Assembly: GCA_937957685.1 (NCBI GenBank) | Contig: CALGAO010000069.1 | Location: forward strand, 1-25,896 | Source: an uncultured Paenibacillaceae bacterium | GTDB taxonomy: Bacteria; Bacillota; Bacilli; Paenibacillales; DA-C8 | Reading direction: 5' to 3' | DNA: 25,896 nt | Part shown: positions 6,951 to 15,656 of the stretch, piece by piece | How positions within the stretch are numbered: position 1 is the stretch's first letter | How the letters are laid out: every line of letters starts with the position of its first letter | The notes under the pieces: generated by a model | What the model saw: only the letters and a program-made list of their open reading frames with translations | The model's database searches: none | Told to the model about the DNA's origin: nothing | Made by a program: the position numbers and the translations under genes

Positions 6951-8565
6951 ACTTGTAAAACTCCGACGGACTCTTGCCGGTGATCGACTTGAACACCTGG
7001 CTGAAGTAAGTCGGATTCTGATAGCCGACCATCTCGCTGATCTCACTGATCAGGTAATGTTTCTCACGCATCCGCTCCTTCGCCTTCTCGATGCGGAATC
7101 TGTTCAGATAAGTGACGAACGATTCCCCCGTCACCCGCTTGAACAGCTGCGACAGATAGTTGCGGTTCACATACAGCTTGTCGGCGATCTCCGTCAGCGT
7201 AATCTCCTGATCATAATGATTCCGCACGTATTGCTTGACCTCCTGCACGAGCCGGTTGCCCCTCCTGCCCGATTGCGCCGCGCTTCTCTTCACCCACTCC
7301 GCAAGCCAGCGCCGCATCCAGGCACACAGCTCCTTCGCTGACGCCATCGCATACACTTCCGCGAACCTCGCGGTCAAGGTATGCATGTGCGCCTGCACGC
7401 TGCTGTCCTCATCTCCCGTCGTCATCAGGATGCCGATCAGACTGATGCACAGATTCTGGATGATGTAGAATGGCAGGCGGCCATCCGACAGCAATTCCTG
7501 CTCCGCACGCTCCCAAATCTCGATCAATCGCTCAAGCTCCTGGTCGTCGATCGCCTGATAGACATCCCTGAGCAGGCTGTACGGATATCGGCACTCTCCC
7601 CGCTCATCGCTGCCATGCACTTCCCGATACGTATATACCCGATTCACGGCATGATAGTCGGCCGCTTCCAGCGCCTTCAGGCTCTCCAGGTACGAATCGA
7701 TCAGCCGGTGCAATCCATGCTTGACTTCGCCGATCCCGACGGACAGCGACAGCTTGAGGTACATCAGGATGTTCTCGACCATCCCGGACGTGATCCGCCT
7801 GCTGATCTCCAGCAGATCCAGCTCCGGCTGCTTGGCGAAGAAGACCAGCACCATCGTCTGCTCGGCATGATCGACCAGATGAATGGCCAGTCTGTCCTCC
7901 TCCTGCGCCTCCCGGATCATCTCCCGCACGATGTTGCTGGATCCGTACTTGATCAGCTGCCATTCCCGCTCCTTCGACTTCGTCAGATAAGGCGGCCGGA
8001 GTAGCGCGATGGTCGCGACCACGACCGGCGTGTTCACGTCGAGACCGAGCAGCTTCAGCTTCTCCAAGGGGATATCCTGCTCCTTGTACCGCGTCACCAG
8101 CATCTCCCTGATGTAGGCGTCCTGCATGTAATGCAGATATGTCTGCTGCTCCGCCTCGAACCGCGCAAGCAACTGCTGCTGCTTCTCCTGCACCTCCATC
8201 TCCCGCGTCACTTCCTGGAGCACGCCCGTGATCTCCGCGACCATCGACGGCTTGAGCAGGAAATATTGCACCCCGTAGCGCATGGCGATCCGGGCGTTGT
8301 CGAACTCATCGTATCCGCTGTGGATGACGATATAGATGTCCGGGAACTCTTCGCGCAGATGCTGGATCAGCGTCAGCCCGTCCATCTTCGGCATATAGAC
8401 GTCGGTGATGACGATGTCCGGCTGCCGCGCGCGAATCTTCTCCAGCGCCTCCTCTCCGTCAACCGCGGTCATCGTAACCGCAAGCCCCAGTTCAGACCAG
8501 GGAATATGCTCGATCAGTCCGCTTACGACACTCATCTCGTCATCTACGATCATCACGGTTCTCAT
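6949..8565 (-). CDS. YesN-like AraC-type response regulator
   Basis: Transcription factor of 538 residues, typical length for the YesN class. The N-terminal receiver domain (1-125) shows MIVDDE, the phospho-acceptor Asp in DIVITDVYMPKMDG and the Lys in FLLKPS. A poorly conserved middle follows. The C-terminal AraC double helix-turn-helix (about 435-538) contains EIADKLYVNRNYLSQLFKRV and SEISEMVGYQNPTYFSQVFK. It is translationally coupled to the upstream kinase (ATGA overlap) and is the last gene of the binding-protein-permease-kinase operon. Its expected role is to activate the operon's own promoter; a direct repeat with a 21-base period at 13750-13781 is a good candidate site. Confidence 0.93.
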   Translation of the reverse strand: MRTVMIVDDEMSVVSGLIEHIPWSELGLAVTMTAVDGEEALEKIRARQPDIVITDVYMPKMDGLTLIQHLREEFPDIYIVIHSGYDEFDNARIAMRYGVQYFLLKPSMVAEITGVLQEVTREMEVQEKQQQLLARFEAEQQTYLHYMQDAYIREMLVTRYKEQDIPLEKLKLLGLDVNTPVVVATIALLRPPYLTKSKEREWQLIKYGSSNIVREMIREAQEEDRLAIHLVDHAEQTMVLVFFAKQPELDLLEISRRITSGMVENILMYLKLSLSVGIGEVKHGLHRLIDSYLESLKALEAADYHAVNRVYTYREVHGSDERGECRYPYSLLRDVYQAIDDQELERLIEIWERAEQELLSDGRLPFYIIQNLCISLIGILMTTGDEDSSVQAHMHTLTARFAEVYAMASAKELCAWMRRWLAEWVKRSAAQSGRRGNRLVQEVKQYVRNHYDQEITLTEIADKLYVNRNYLSQLFKRVTGESFVTYLNRFRIEKAKERMREKHYLISEISEMVGYQNPTYFSQVFKSITGKSPSEFYK

Positions 8566-10379
8566 GTCAGATCCCTCATATCCTGTCCCAGACGTTCACT
8601 GCGCATCTCCAGGCTCGCGTCCGCTTCTTCCTGCGTTCGCAGGACGGGAAGCTCGATGACGATCTCCGTTCCGCCTTCCGCGCGACGCCTGGCCGTGATC
8701 CCGTATGCCCTGCCGCAATACATCCAGATGCGCTCCTGCACATTCCTCATCCCGATCCCGGCCGTGCGCTCCAGACTCCAGCCTTCCGGCAGGCCCTCCC
8801 CCTGATCGGCGATCCTGATGATGAGGCGTCCTCCCTCTTCATCCAATGCGGCGTCCACGGAGATGCGCACCGGCTCATCGGGCCTGTTCGCATAGCCATG
8901 CTTCATGCTGTTCTCGATAAACGGCTGCAGGATGATCTTCGGCACGAAGCATTCCTTCAGGCTGCCCGGCACATTCACCTCGTACCGGATCTCCCGGTTC
9001 GCCATGCGGGCGCGCTGGATGTCGATGTAGCACTTCACATGCTCCAGCTCATCATGCAGCCGGATGAAATGCCGTCCCCCGCTCAGACCGATGCGGAACA
9101 TCTTGCTGAGCGCATTCACCATCAGACTGATCTCCTCCGCATGATAGTCCATCGCCTTCCAATGAATGATATCCAGCGTATTGTAGAGGAAATGCGGCAT
9201 GATCTGCGTCTGCAGCATCTTCATCTCCGCATCGCGGCGCTCCCAGTGGGCGCGCTCGATCTGCTCGATCAGGCGCTGCAGCTCGCCCGCCATATGATTG
9301 AAACGATTGGCCAGGTGATCGAATTCCTCCACATAGAGCGGCTCGACCTGCACCTTGAAGTTCCCCCGCTCCACCTGCTTCATGCCCTGGATGATCTTGC
9401 GGATCGGCCGCAGGATGATCCGATTGCCCAGCCAGTACACCAGCGGAACCGACAGCAGCAGGGCGGCGACCCCCAGGATCAGCACGAGGGTGCCCAGCCT
9501 CCTCGTCTCCTCATAGAGAGGGTCGATCGGGATGACCTGTACCAGCCTCCATCGATCATAATTGCGCGCGGAGATGAGCAGCAGATAGCGATCAGTGTCA
9601 TGCACCAGGAGCTCGTGATGGTCGGCGAGCAGCTCGTACTCATCGCGCAAGCGATAGAACGGCATCTCCTCGTTCTTGTAAGCCAGAAGCTCGATCAGCT
9701 CCTGCGATCCCTCGACCTGCGTGCGCGCCAGCACACGTCCGCCCGTATCCACGATGAGCAGCAGATCGCGGGATGGATCCAGATGATCGGCCGCGCTCAG
9801 GTCGGAGAAGAAGCTGTCTTCGGTGACGTTGATCATCACATAGCCCACCTTCGACCCCTTGTAATCGACGAGCCGATGGACGAAGCTCACCATGCTCCGT
9901 CCGTTCTCCTCCCATGGCACCCAGCCGCTGTCCATCTCATCGAACATCGAGAACCATGGCTGCTGCGCCAGCTTGTCGATCGTATCCACCGTGCCATCCG
10001 TGAATTGCGAATAGTTGCTGTAGCGATCCGTATAGATGCCCAGCGAATGAATCTTCGGCTTCAGCCCCTTCATGATCGTCAGCTGGTCTCTCAGTTCTCG
10101 CTGTTCCGTGATCGCGTCGAACGCATCCAGAACCGGTTCCGAGAAGATCTGGATGATCTTCTCATTGCCCGCGAGATAATAGCCCGCGTCGCTGATGTTC
10201 CGGCTGATGCCGGACAGTTTGTCCGTGTTCTCATTAAGCAGAGCCAGCCTGGTCTCGCTGATCTCCCTCGACGTGAAGTCGAAGAAGATCCGATAGGAAA
10301 CCAGGCTAACCAATGTGAGCACAACGGCGAACAGCGCCACGACGCTGATGACGATTATCGTCGTCACTTTCCTGGACAT
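8562..10379 (-). CDS. YesM-like sensor histidine kinase
   Basis: Sensor kinase of 605 residues. Order: membrane helix near the N-terminus (TTIIVISVVALFAVVLTLVS), a large extracytoplasmic sensor region of about 240 residues (Cache-like, inferred), a second helix (TLVLILGVAALLLSVPLVYW), HAMP (RIILRPIRKIIQGMKQVERG), the His_kinase phospho-acceptor in QTQIMPHFLYNTL, and the ATPase with ILQPFIENSMKHG, IADQGEGLPEG and GIGMRNVQERI. Family members usually have Asn before PHF; Met is seen here. I chose the ATG at 10379 because GGAGAGG precedes it by 9 bases; the in-frame ATG at 10412 has no ribosome site. Probably senses the imported glycan, directly or through the binding protein. Confidence 0.9.
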   Translation of the reverse strand: MSRKVTTIIVISVVALFAVVLTLVSLVSYRIFFDFTSREISETRLALLNENTDKLSGISRNISDAGYYLAGNEKIIQIFSEPVLDAFDAITEQRELRDQLTIMKGLKPKIHSLGIYTDRYSNYSQFTDGTVDTIDKLAQQPWFSMFDEMDSGWVPWEENGRSMVSFVHRLVDYKGSKVGYVMINVTEDSFFSDLSAADHLDPSRDLLLIVDTGGRVLARTQVEGSQELIELLAYKNEEMPFYRLRDEYELLADHHELLVHDTDRYLLLISARNYDRWRLVQVIPIDPLYEETRRLGTLVLILGVAALLLSVPLVYWLGNRIILRPIRKIIQGMKQVERGNFKVQVEPLYVEEFDHLANRFNHMAGELQRLIEQIERAHWERRDAEMKMLQTQIMPHFLYNTLDIIHWKAMDYHAEEISLMVNALSKMFRIGLSGGRHFIRLHDELEHVKCYIDIQRARMANREIRYEVNVPGSLKECFVPKIILQPFIENSMKHGYANRPDEPVRISVDAALDEEGGRLIIRIADQGEGLPEGWSLERTAGIGMRNVQERIWMYCGRAYGITARRRAEGGTEIVIELPVLRTQEEADASLEMRSERLGQDMRDLT

Positions 10380-10426
10380 ACCCGCCAACCTCTCCGCACG
10401 GCTTGACTTCATGCTGCGCGTCTATT

Positions 10427-11272
10427 CTATCCCTTAATGCCCGTTGTGGCAATGCCATCAACGATATACCGCTGGAAGAAGAAAAAGACGAGCGTGATCG
10501 GCACCATCGACAACACGGACATCGCAAACACCGCTCCCCATGAGGACTTGCCCTGCGAATCGATGAACAGCCTGAGCCCCAGCGGCACCGTGAAGTTGGT
10601 CACCGTATTCAGATACAGCATCTGACTGAAGAAATCATCCCACGTCCAGATGAAGGTGAAGATCGCTGTGGTGATCAGAGCCGGAACCGCGAGCGGGATG
10701 ACGATGAGATAGAAGATCCGGATCGGACCCGCACCGTCGATCCGGGCGCTCTCATCGAGATCCTTCGGGATGCCGCGGATGAACTGGACGAGCAGGAAGA
10801 TGAAGAAGGAGTCCGTCGCCAATACCTTTGGCACGAGCAGCGGCAGATACGTGTCGATCCAGTCCAGCGAATGGAAGATCGCGTATCGCGGCACCAGGGT
10901 CACGTGCGTCGGCAGCATCACCGTTACGAGCATGCAGGCGAAGAAGATGCGCCTGAGCGGAAAGTTGATCCGGGCGAAGGCGTACGCCGCCATCGAACAG
11001 GTGATCAGATTCGCCAATACCGCGATGCCCGCGATGATAAACGAATTCCTGAAGAACAGTCCGAAGGTGATATTCCGCACCACCTGCCAGCCGTTGCGAT
11101 AATTGTCCAGCGTGACCTCCTTCGGCCACAGACCAGGGTCCGAGAAGATCAGATATTCCGGCTTGAAGGAGCTGACCAGCATCCAGACGATCGGATAGAT
11201 CATAAACACGCCTACAGCGATGATGAACAGGTGAATGAACAGTTTCTGCGTTGCCAGTCTGCGAGCTGCCAT
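10427..11272 (-). CDS. Carbohydrate ABC transporter permease, MalG type
   Basis: Inner-membrane permease of 281 residues. Six hydrophobic segments are visible, starting with LFIHLFIIAVGVFMIYPIVW. The EAA loop that docks the ATPase is clear near residue 190: DLDESARIDGAGPIRIFYLI. This matches the MalG (CUT1) subunit. I chose the ATG at 11272, preceded by GGGGAGGT at 6 bases; it overlaps the end of the upstream permease gene (stop at 11274). An in-frame ATG at 11296 lies inside that gene. No ABC ATPase is encoded in this locus, so the transporter likely uses a shared MsmX-like ATPase encoded elsewhere, as is common in Bacillales. Confidence 0.93.
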   Translation of the reverse strand: MAARRLATQKLFIHLFIIAVGVFMIYPIVWMLVSSFKPEYLIFSDPGLWPKEVTLDNYRNGWQVVRNITFGLFFRNSFIIAGIAVLANLITCSMAAYAFARINFPLRRIFFACMLVTVMLPTHVTLVPRYAIFHSLDWIDTYLPLLVPKVLATDSFFIFLLVQFIRGIPKDLDESARIDGAGPIRIFYLIVIPLAVPALITTAIFTFIWTWDDFFSQMLYLNTVTNFTVPLGLRLFIDSQGKSSWGAVFAMSVLSMVPITLVFFFFQRYIVDGIATTGIKG

Positions 11273-11273
11273 G

Positions 11274-12176
11274 TTACGACCTCCCCCCATCCTCATAGTG
11301 AACCCAGTACCTGGAGGTCAGGAACAGGATGCCTGTCATGATGGCCAGCGTGACCAGCAACAACCAGGCCATCGCCGAGGCATAGCCCATCTCGAAGTAA
11401 GAGAAGCCCCGCTGGTACAGGTACAGCGTATAGAACAGCGTCGAATTGACCGGCCCTCCCGAGCCGTTGCTGACGATGTACGAAGACGTGAACACCTGCA
11501 TCGAGCTGATCAGCTTCATGATCAGATTGAAGAACAGCACCGGCGAGAGCAGCGGAAAGGTGATGCTCCAGAACCTGCGCCAGCCGCTTGCGCCATCGAC
11601 GGCTGCGGCCTCGTACAGCTCGCTCGGAATCTGCTTCAATCCCGCCAGGAAGATGACCATCGCCGAGCCAAACTGCCAGGTGGACAGGATGATCAGGGTA
11701 TACAGGGCATAGTCCGGATGGGACACCCACCCCTTGCCTTGAATGCCGAAGAAGGCGAGCACCTGATTGACCAGCCCGTCAACGCCGAAGATATTTTTCC
11801 AGAGAAGGGCGATCGCCACGCTGCCGCCGAGCAGGGACGGGATATAGTACACCGTCCGGTAGATGCCGAGTCCCCGGATCCCCTTGTTCAGCAGCAGGGC
11901 CACGCCAAGGGCCGCCAGCAGCTCCAACGGCACGGCGAACAGGACGAAGGTGAGCGTGACTTTCACGGAATCCAGATAGTCCCTGTCCTGGAACATCTCC
12001 CGGAAGTTGTCGAGCCCCGTCCATCTCGGTGCGTTCAGCAGATTATAATCGGTGAAGGACAGATAAAGCGAATAGATCATCGGCCCCAGAACGAGACCGA
12101 AGAAACCGATCATCCACGGCGTCAGAAACAGATATCCGACCCACCATCCCTGGCTGTATGACTTGCTTTTGATCAT
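11274..12176 (-). CDS. Carbohydrate ABC transporter permease, MalF type
   Basis: First permease of the sugar transporter, 300 residues. It begins with WWVGYLFLTPWMIGFFGLVL and SLYLSFTDYNLL, a standard opening for LplB/UgpA-like permeases, and has the EAA-like loop SELYEAAAVDGASGWRRFW (about residue 205). Start choice: ATG at 12176 with GGGAGAGAG just upstream. The open frame extends 129 bases further, but that part is encoded by a hairpin (12246-12284) and gives no membrane sequence, so it is untranslated. The gene overlaps the next permease by a few bases and follows the binding-protein gene by 138 bases. Confidence 0.93.
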   Translation of the reverse strand: MIKSKSYSQGWWVGYLFLTPWMIGFFGLVLGPMIYSLYLSFTDYNLLNAPRWTGLDNFREMFQDRDYLDSVKVTLTFVLFAVPLELLAALGVALLLNKGIRGLGIYRTVYYIPSLLGGSVAIALLWKNIFGVDGLVNQVLAFFGIQGKGWVSHPDYALYTLIILSTWQFGSAMVIFLAGLKQIPSELYEAAAVDGASGWRRFWSITFPLLSPVLFFNLIMKLISSMQVFTSSYIVSNGSGGPVNSTLFYTLYLYQRGFSYFEMGYASAMAWLLLVTLAIMTGILFLTSRYWVHYEDGGRS

Positions 12177-12245
12177 CGTACTCTCTCCCGCATGTAGATG
12201 TTGTTCCGCTTCATCATCGCACCTCATCGGATCGATCTGGAGCGA

Positions 12246-12284
12246 AGAGAGGGGAAGCCGGATCAGCCGGCCTTCCCCTTCTCT
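12246..12284 (-). other. Hairpin between binding-protein and permease genes
   Basis: On the minus strand AGAGAAGGGGAAGGCCGG pairs with CCGGCTTCCCCTCTCT around a 5-base loop, leaving only single-base bulges. No strong U-run follows. Such hairpins after sugar-binding-protein genes commonly protect the upstream mRNA and reduce readthrough, so the binding protein is made in excess over the permeases. The function is inferred from position. Confidence 0.6.
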
Positions 12285-12314
12285 CACCTGAGCCATGTCG
12301 GCCATGGTCAGAAG

Positions 12315-13682
12315 TTAATTGACATATTTGGCCAGGATCTTCTGCAGCTCGCTGTAGTACTCCCTGGCTCCGTCCTCGACGGATGTATAGCCGAAGGAGA
12401 TGGCTTCCATCGTCTTCGTGAACAGGTCGTACGCCTCGTTGTAGCCCGGCAGGTTCGGTACATATGGGGCATCCGAGGATTGACCTACCCAATCGATGTA
12501 GGAGAAGATCACCTGGTCGTACTCGCTCGCATTGTCGATGAGCGACTGCAGCACTTCCGAGTTGACCGGAGCGCCGCGGTCATTGCCGAGGATCGCGCCC
12601 GCTTCCGGATCGTTGACGAAGAAGTCGAGGAACTTCGCCACTTCCTCCGGATACTTGGTCTCCGAGTAACCGCTCAGGAACTGGCTTGGTCTGAGCGACA
12701 CGCCATTCTTGCCCGTCTGCGAATTGTACGGCGCGATCCAGAGCACCAGCTCATCCTCCGTAGCGTCGGAGTAAGCGCCGTACTGGTTGCCGGCGATCAG
12801 ATCCATCGCCACCTTGCGCTGTACGATGAGCGATTGCTCAGGCGTCTGCGTCGCCGATGCCTGCAGTTCCGCGCTTGCAGCGGCGCCGGAATCGCGCAGA
12901 TCCTGCCACATCTGGAACCAGTCGCGGATATCGCTCTCTTCATAGCCCAGCACGCCGTTATTGTGCACCACCTTGCCTCTCTGGGCGAGGAAGATGCCGA
13001 ATCCGTCCTCTCTGAAGTCAGAGGTGCCGTAGATACCATTTAACTTCTGGGACAGTTGCAGCGAGATCTCTGCGAAGTCTTCCCAGGTCCAGTCTCTGCT
13101 CGGCAACGGAACGCCGGCTTCCTCGAACAGCGTCTTGTTGATCAGGACGCCGAACGCGTTGGTGCCCAGCGTGACGCCATAGAACTTGCCGTCGAAGGTG
13201 GCGGCATCGATCATGCTCTGGCTGTGCTTGCTAAGGTCGATGACACTGCCCACATAATCATCGAGCGGAAGCACGACGCCTCTTGCCACATAATCGTTCA
13301 GGTTGCCGCCGTACTGGATGATGTCCGGAGCATTGCCGGCTGCGAACTGGGTGGACAGCTTGTCGAAATACCCGTCGAAGCCCGAGTACTCCGGCAGGAT
13401 CTTCACGTGCGGATTGCGCGACTCGTACAGTTCGATGACCTGCAAGGTCCGGTCATGTCTCGCCTGGCCGCCCCACCAGGTCATGCGGAGCTCGATCTGC
13501 TCCTGGGCGCCGCCGCTGTTGTTGCCGGTCGAACCGCTTCCCGAACCCGTGGCAGCGTTGCTTCCGGCATTGCCGGTCGAACCGTTGCTCGCGTTGGTAT
13601 TGCCATTATTGCCGCCTCCGCAGGCTGCCGCCAGCAACATGATCGCCACGAGCAGGATGACTAACCATGATTTCTTTTTCAT
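12315..13682 (-). CDS. Sugar ABC transporter substrate-binding lipoprotein
   Basis: Extracellular solute-binding protein, family 1, 455 residues. The signal peptide KKKSWLVILLVAIMLLAAAC ends in a lipobox (LAAAC; lipidated Cys near residue 21). A 40-residue Gly/Asn/Ser-rich linker follows, then the binding domain beginning ELRMTWWGGQARHDRTLQVI. The pattern fits carbohydrate-binding proteins of Paenibacillus. A ribosome site GGGGAGG is present upstream. It is the first gene of the operon with two permeases, a YesM kinase and a YesN regulator. Its promoter (13719-13747) carries a weak -35 with a direct-repeat operator next to it. Ligand unknown; the adjoining glycosidases suggest an oligosaccharide. 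Confidence 0.94.
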   Translation of the reverse strand: MKKKSWLVILLVAIMLLAAACGGGNNGNTNASNGSTGNAGSNAATGSGSGSTGNNSGGAQEQIELRMTWWGGQARHDRTLQVIELYESRNPHVKILPEYSGFDGYFDKLSTQFAAGNAPDIIQYGGNLNDYVARGVVLPLDDYVGSVIDLSKHSQSMIDAATFDGKFYGVTLGTNAFGVLINKTLFEEAGVPLPSRDWTWEDFAEISLQLSQKLNGIYGTSDFREDGFGIFLAQRGKVVHNNGVLGYEESDIRDWFQMWQDLRDSGAAASAELQASATQTPEQSLIVQRKVAMDLIAGNQYGAYSDATEDELVLWIAPYNSQTGKNGVSLRPSQFLSGYSETKYPEEVAKFLDFFVNDPEAGAILGNDRGAPVNSEVLQSLIDNASEYDQVIFSYIDWVGQSSDAPYVPNLPGYNEAYDLFTKTMEAISFGYTSVEDGAREYYSELQKILAKYVN

Positions 13683-13718
13683 CTCAGTATATACCTCCCC
13701 TTTTTTTCGGATGTCTAT

Positions 13719-13747
13719 ATTCTACTAACGAGGCAGGGGACGATTAA
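13719..13747 (-). promoter_or_regulatory. Promoter of the sugar transport operon
   Basis: Minus strand: -10 TAGAAT (13719-13724), a 17-base spacer, and a poor -35 TTAATC (13742-13747). The start point would be near 13712, about 30 bases before the binding-protein ATG. A good -10 with a poor -35 fits an activator-dependent promoter. Confidence 0.55.
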
Positions 13748-13749
13748 TA

Positions 13750-13781
13750 AAGAAAAGTAAGGACTACGATAAGAAAAGTAA
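13750..13781. promoter_or_regulatory. Direct-repeat operator, probably for the YesN regulator
   Basis: The 11-base word AAGAAAAGTAA occurs at 13750-13760 and again at 13771-13781, exactly 21 bases apart (two helical turns). The proximal copy ends 2 bases from the -35 of the transport operon. AraC-type proteins bind such same-face tandem sites next to -35. The repeat also lies upstream of the divergent glycosidase gene and may serve both. The repeat is seen; the binding protein is inferred. Confidence 0.6.
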
Positions 13782-13876
13782 TCACTTGCACAAAATGACC
13801 TTTCCTTCTCCGAACATACCGCGTATATTTCTAATATCAATACCTTCCAAATCCACAGGAAAGGATGCCTTCGCAT

Positions 13877-15532
13877 ATGAACACAGAATTGCTGTACAAG
13901 CTCAGGCAACAGGATATGGCCGCACGGCTCGCAGAAGTCCAGGCGGAGCCTTCGCTTCTTGATGAATTCCTGGCCAGTGGCATCTCCTTCGCCGCGACCT
14001 CGGACTCGCTCGAGTCCCGCTTCTATCAGGCGGTGGCGGAGCTGTTCCAATGCACGATGGCCGCGGATCATAACGGCAAGTACGTATGGCTCGAGGGCGG
14101 CCCTTATCGCGGCTGCTGGCTGGAAAGCACCGGCACGATCAATTCGGAGGTCGCCTCCCGCTTCATCCCCTCCGTCTCTCAGGCATCCTTCGAGCTGTAT
14201 GCGGACCTGCAGCGCGATGACGGCCTCATGCCGTACAAGTGGACGAAGGACGGTCCGGCGTACAAGCAGATCCAGCTGGTGACGCCGCTGGCGCGCAGCG
14301 TCTGGAATCACTATCTGCTGCATGGACGCAAGGACAAGGAGTTCCTGGGCAAGATGTTTCATGCGATGCGGCGCTATGACGCATGGCTGCACCGGAACCG
14401 CACGACGCGGGGAACCGGCTGCATCGAGGCCTTCTGCACCTTCGATACCGGCCATGACTCGTCCTCCCGCTTCTGGCATGTGCCGGATACGCCGCACCTG
14501 GATAATCCGGCTGAGTACGATCCGGATTCGCCGATCCTGCCGTTCCTGGCGCCCGATCTGACGGCGAATGTATATGCGCAGCGCCGGTACATAGGACTCA
14601 TCGCCGGGGAGCTGGGCCATGCCGACGAAGCCAGGGTCTGGCTGGAGCGGGCAGAACAGACGCTGCATAGCCTGATGGAGTATTGCTATGATGAGCAGGA
14701 TGCCTTCTTCTACGATGTGGACAGGCACGGACGGTTCGTTCGCCTGCAGTCGGATGTGCTGTTGCGCGTGCTGGCCTGCGAGGTGGGCGATGATGAGTTC
14801 TTCGCCCAGGCGCTGCGGAGATATCTGCTGAACACGCGGAAGTTCTTCTCGAAGTATCCGCTCACCTCGATCGCGATGGATGATCCTCGCTTCGATCCGT
14901 TCTCCACGCACAACAGCTGGGGCGGTGCGGTCAACATGCTGACGCTCATCCGGACACCGCATGCCTTCGAGCATCATCACAGGCATGTCGAGCTCACCTG
15001 GATCATGCAGCCGATCCTGTCGGCGTTCTCTCGCATGCCGGAGTTCGCCCAATGCATCAGCCCATGGACCGGAGAGGCGGGCTACACCAGGGTGTACGGG
15101 CCTTCGATACTGACGATGCTCGACTATATCGAGCGGCTGTGCGGCATCCTGATGCGGCCGGAAGGTACGGTCTGGTTCACCGCGCTGACCCCTTATGCGA
15201 TGGCCCACGGCAAGGACGTCGGCATGGCGACCGCCTACAGCCGGACGATCGACGGGGTCAAGTTCGAGATCGTGAATACGGTGCAGGGAGCCGAGGTGTA
15301 CCGCGGCGGTCAACTGCTGATGCGGCTTCCGCGCGGCGTGCGTGCGGTGACCGGCCGCGACGGGACGCTGCAATCGCTCATCGGCGTATCGGCGCGCACC
15401 GTCGACGGGACGGTCGCATACGATGGCCGCGAGATCCCGGTCCGCATCAGCGGCAACGAGGAACAGGCCTACGTGAACGGCTCGTTCGAGCAGGTTCGCC
15501 CAGGCGGCATCATCCCGCCATCTTACGAATAA
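13877..15532 (+). CDS. Six-hairpin glycosidase-like protein (GH63/MGH1-like)
   Basis: Predicted cytoplasmic glycoside hydrolase, 551 residues, no signal peptide. The pattern of an (alpha/alpha)6 barrel is seen: FDTGHDSSSRFW (about residue 193), close to the acid-Asp region of GH63 and mannosylglycerate-hydrolase-like enzymes; then APDLTANVYAQRRYIGLIAG and ERAEQTLHSLMEYCYDEQDA with FFYDVD; then FSTHNSWGGAVNML. The last 100 residues look like a small beta domain. Exact GH family not assigned. Start: AGGAAAGG ends at 13864, directly against an ATG at 13865 but 12 bases before the in-frame ATG at 13877, which I prefer. Divergent from the transport operon, sharing its operator region, so it probably cleaves the imported oligosaccharide. 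Confidence 0.75.
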   Translation: MNTELLYKLRQQDMAARLAEVQAEPSLLDEFLASGISFAATSDSLESRFYQAVAELFQCTMAADHNGKYVWLEGGPYRGCWLESTGTINSEVASRFIPSVSQASFELYADLQRDDGLMPYKWTKDGPAYKQIQLVTPLARSVWNHYLLHGRKDKEFLGKMFHAMRRYDAWLHRNRTTRGTGCIEAFCTFDTGHDSSSRFWHVPDTPHLDNPAEYDPDSPILPFLAPDLTANVYAQRRYIGLIAGELGHADEARVWLERAEQTLHSLMEYCYDEQDAFFYDVDRHGRFVRLQSDVLLRVLACEVGDDEFFAQALRRYLLNTRKFFSKYPLTSIAMDDPRFDPFSTHNSWGGAVNMLTLIRTPHAFEHHHRHVELTWIMQPILSAFSRMPEFAQCISPWTGEAGYTRVYGPSILTMLDYIERLCGILMRPEGTVWFTALTPYAMAHGKDVGMATAYSRTIDGVKFEIVNTVQGAEVYRGGQLLMRLPRGVRAVTGRDGTLQSLIGVSARTVDGTVAYDGREIPVRISGNEEQAYVNGSFEQVRPGGIIPPSYE

Positions 15533-15546
15533 CCAAGAAGCACAAA

Positions 15547-15580
15547 GGGCAGCCCCTCGGGCTGCCCAATTGTTGTCCTT
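15547..15580. terminator. Intrinsic terminator between convergent glycosidase genes
   Basis: GGGCAGCCC (15547-15555) and GGGCTGCCC (15559-15567) form a perfect 9-pair stem with a 3-base loop. On the plus strand it is followed by TTGTTGTCCTTGTT, and on the minus strand by TTTGTGCTTCTT. Probably works in both directions, with moderate strength. Confidence 0.7.
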
Positions 15581-15616
15581 GTTGCTGCCTGACATGATCC
15601 GGATCGTCTGAACCGT

Positions 15617-15637
15617 GGCGCCGGGATGTACGGCGCC
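15617..15637. other. GC-rich hairpin after the GH43 gene
   Basis: GGCGCCG (15617-15623) pairs with CGGCGCC (15631-15637) across a 7-base loop, 20 bases beyond the GH43 stop. There is no U-run. It may stabilise the 3' end ahead of the terminator at 15547-15567. Confidence 0.4.
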
Positions 15638-15656
15638 TGGCCTCACATCTATGCCG

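Noticed and set aside
8898..10406. Open frame of 502 codons on the plus strand
   Set aside because: Antisense to the YesM-like kinase; His/Arg/Asp-rich low-complexity product.
12177..12305. 43-residue N-terminal extension of the MalF-type permease
   Set aside because: It is encoded by a hairpin, has no ribosome site and is foreign to the family. The ATG at 12176 has a good site.
13683..13876. CcpA catabolite-repression site in the divergent sugar promoter
   Set aside because: I looked for the cre-type palindrome and found no convincing match by eye.
13715..15646. Long open frame (643 codons) on the minus strand
   Set aside because: It is antisense to the six-hairpin glycosidase gene and its promoter region. 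The Arg-rich sequence has no domain.
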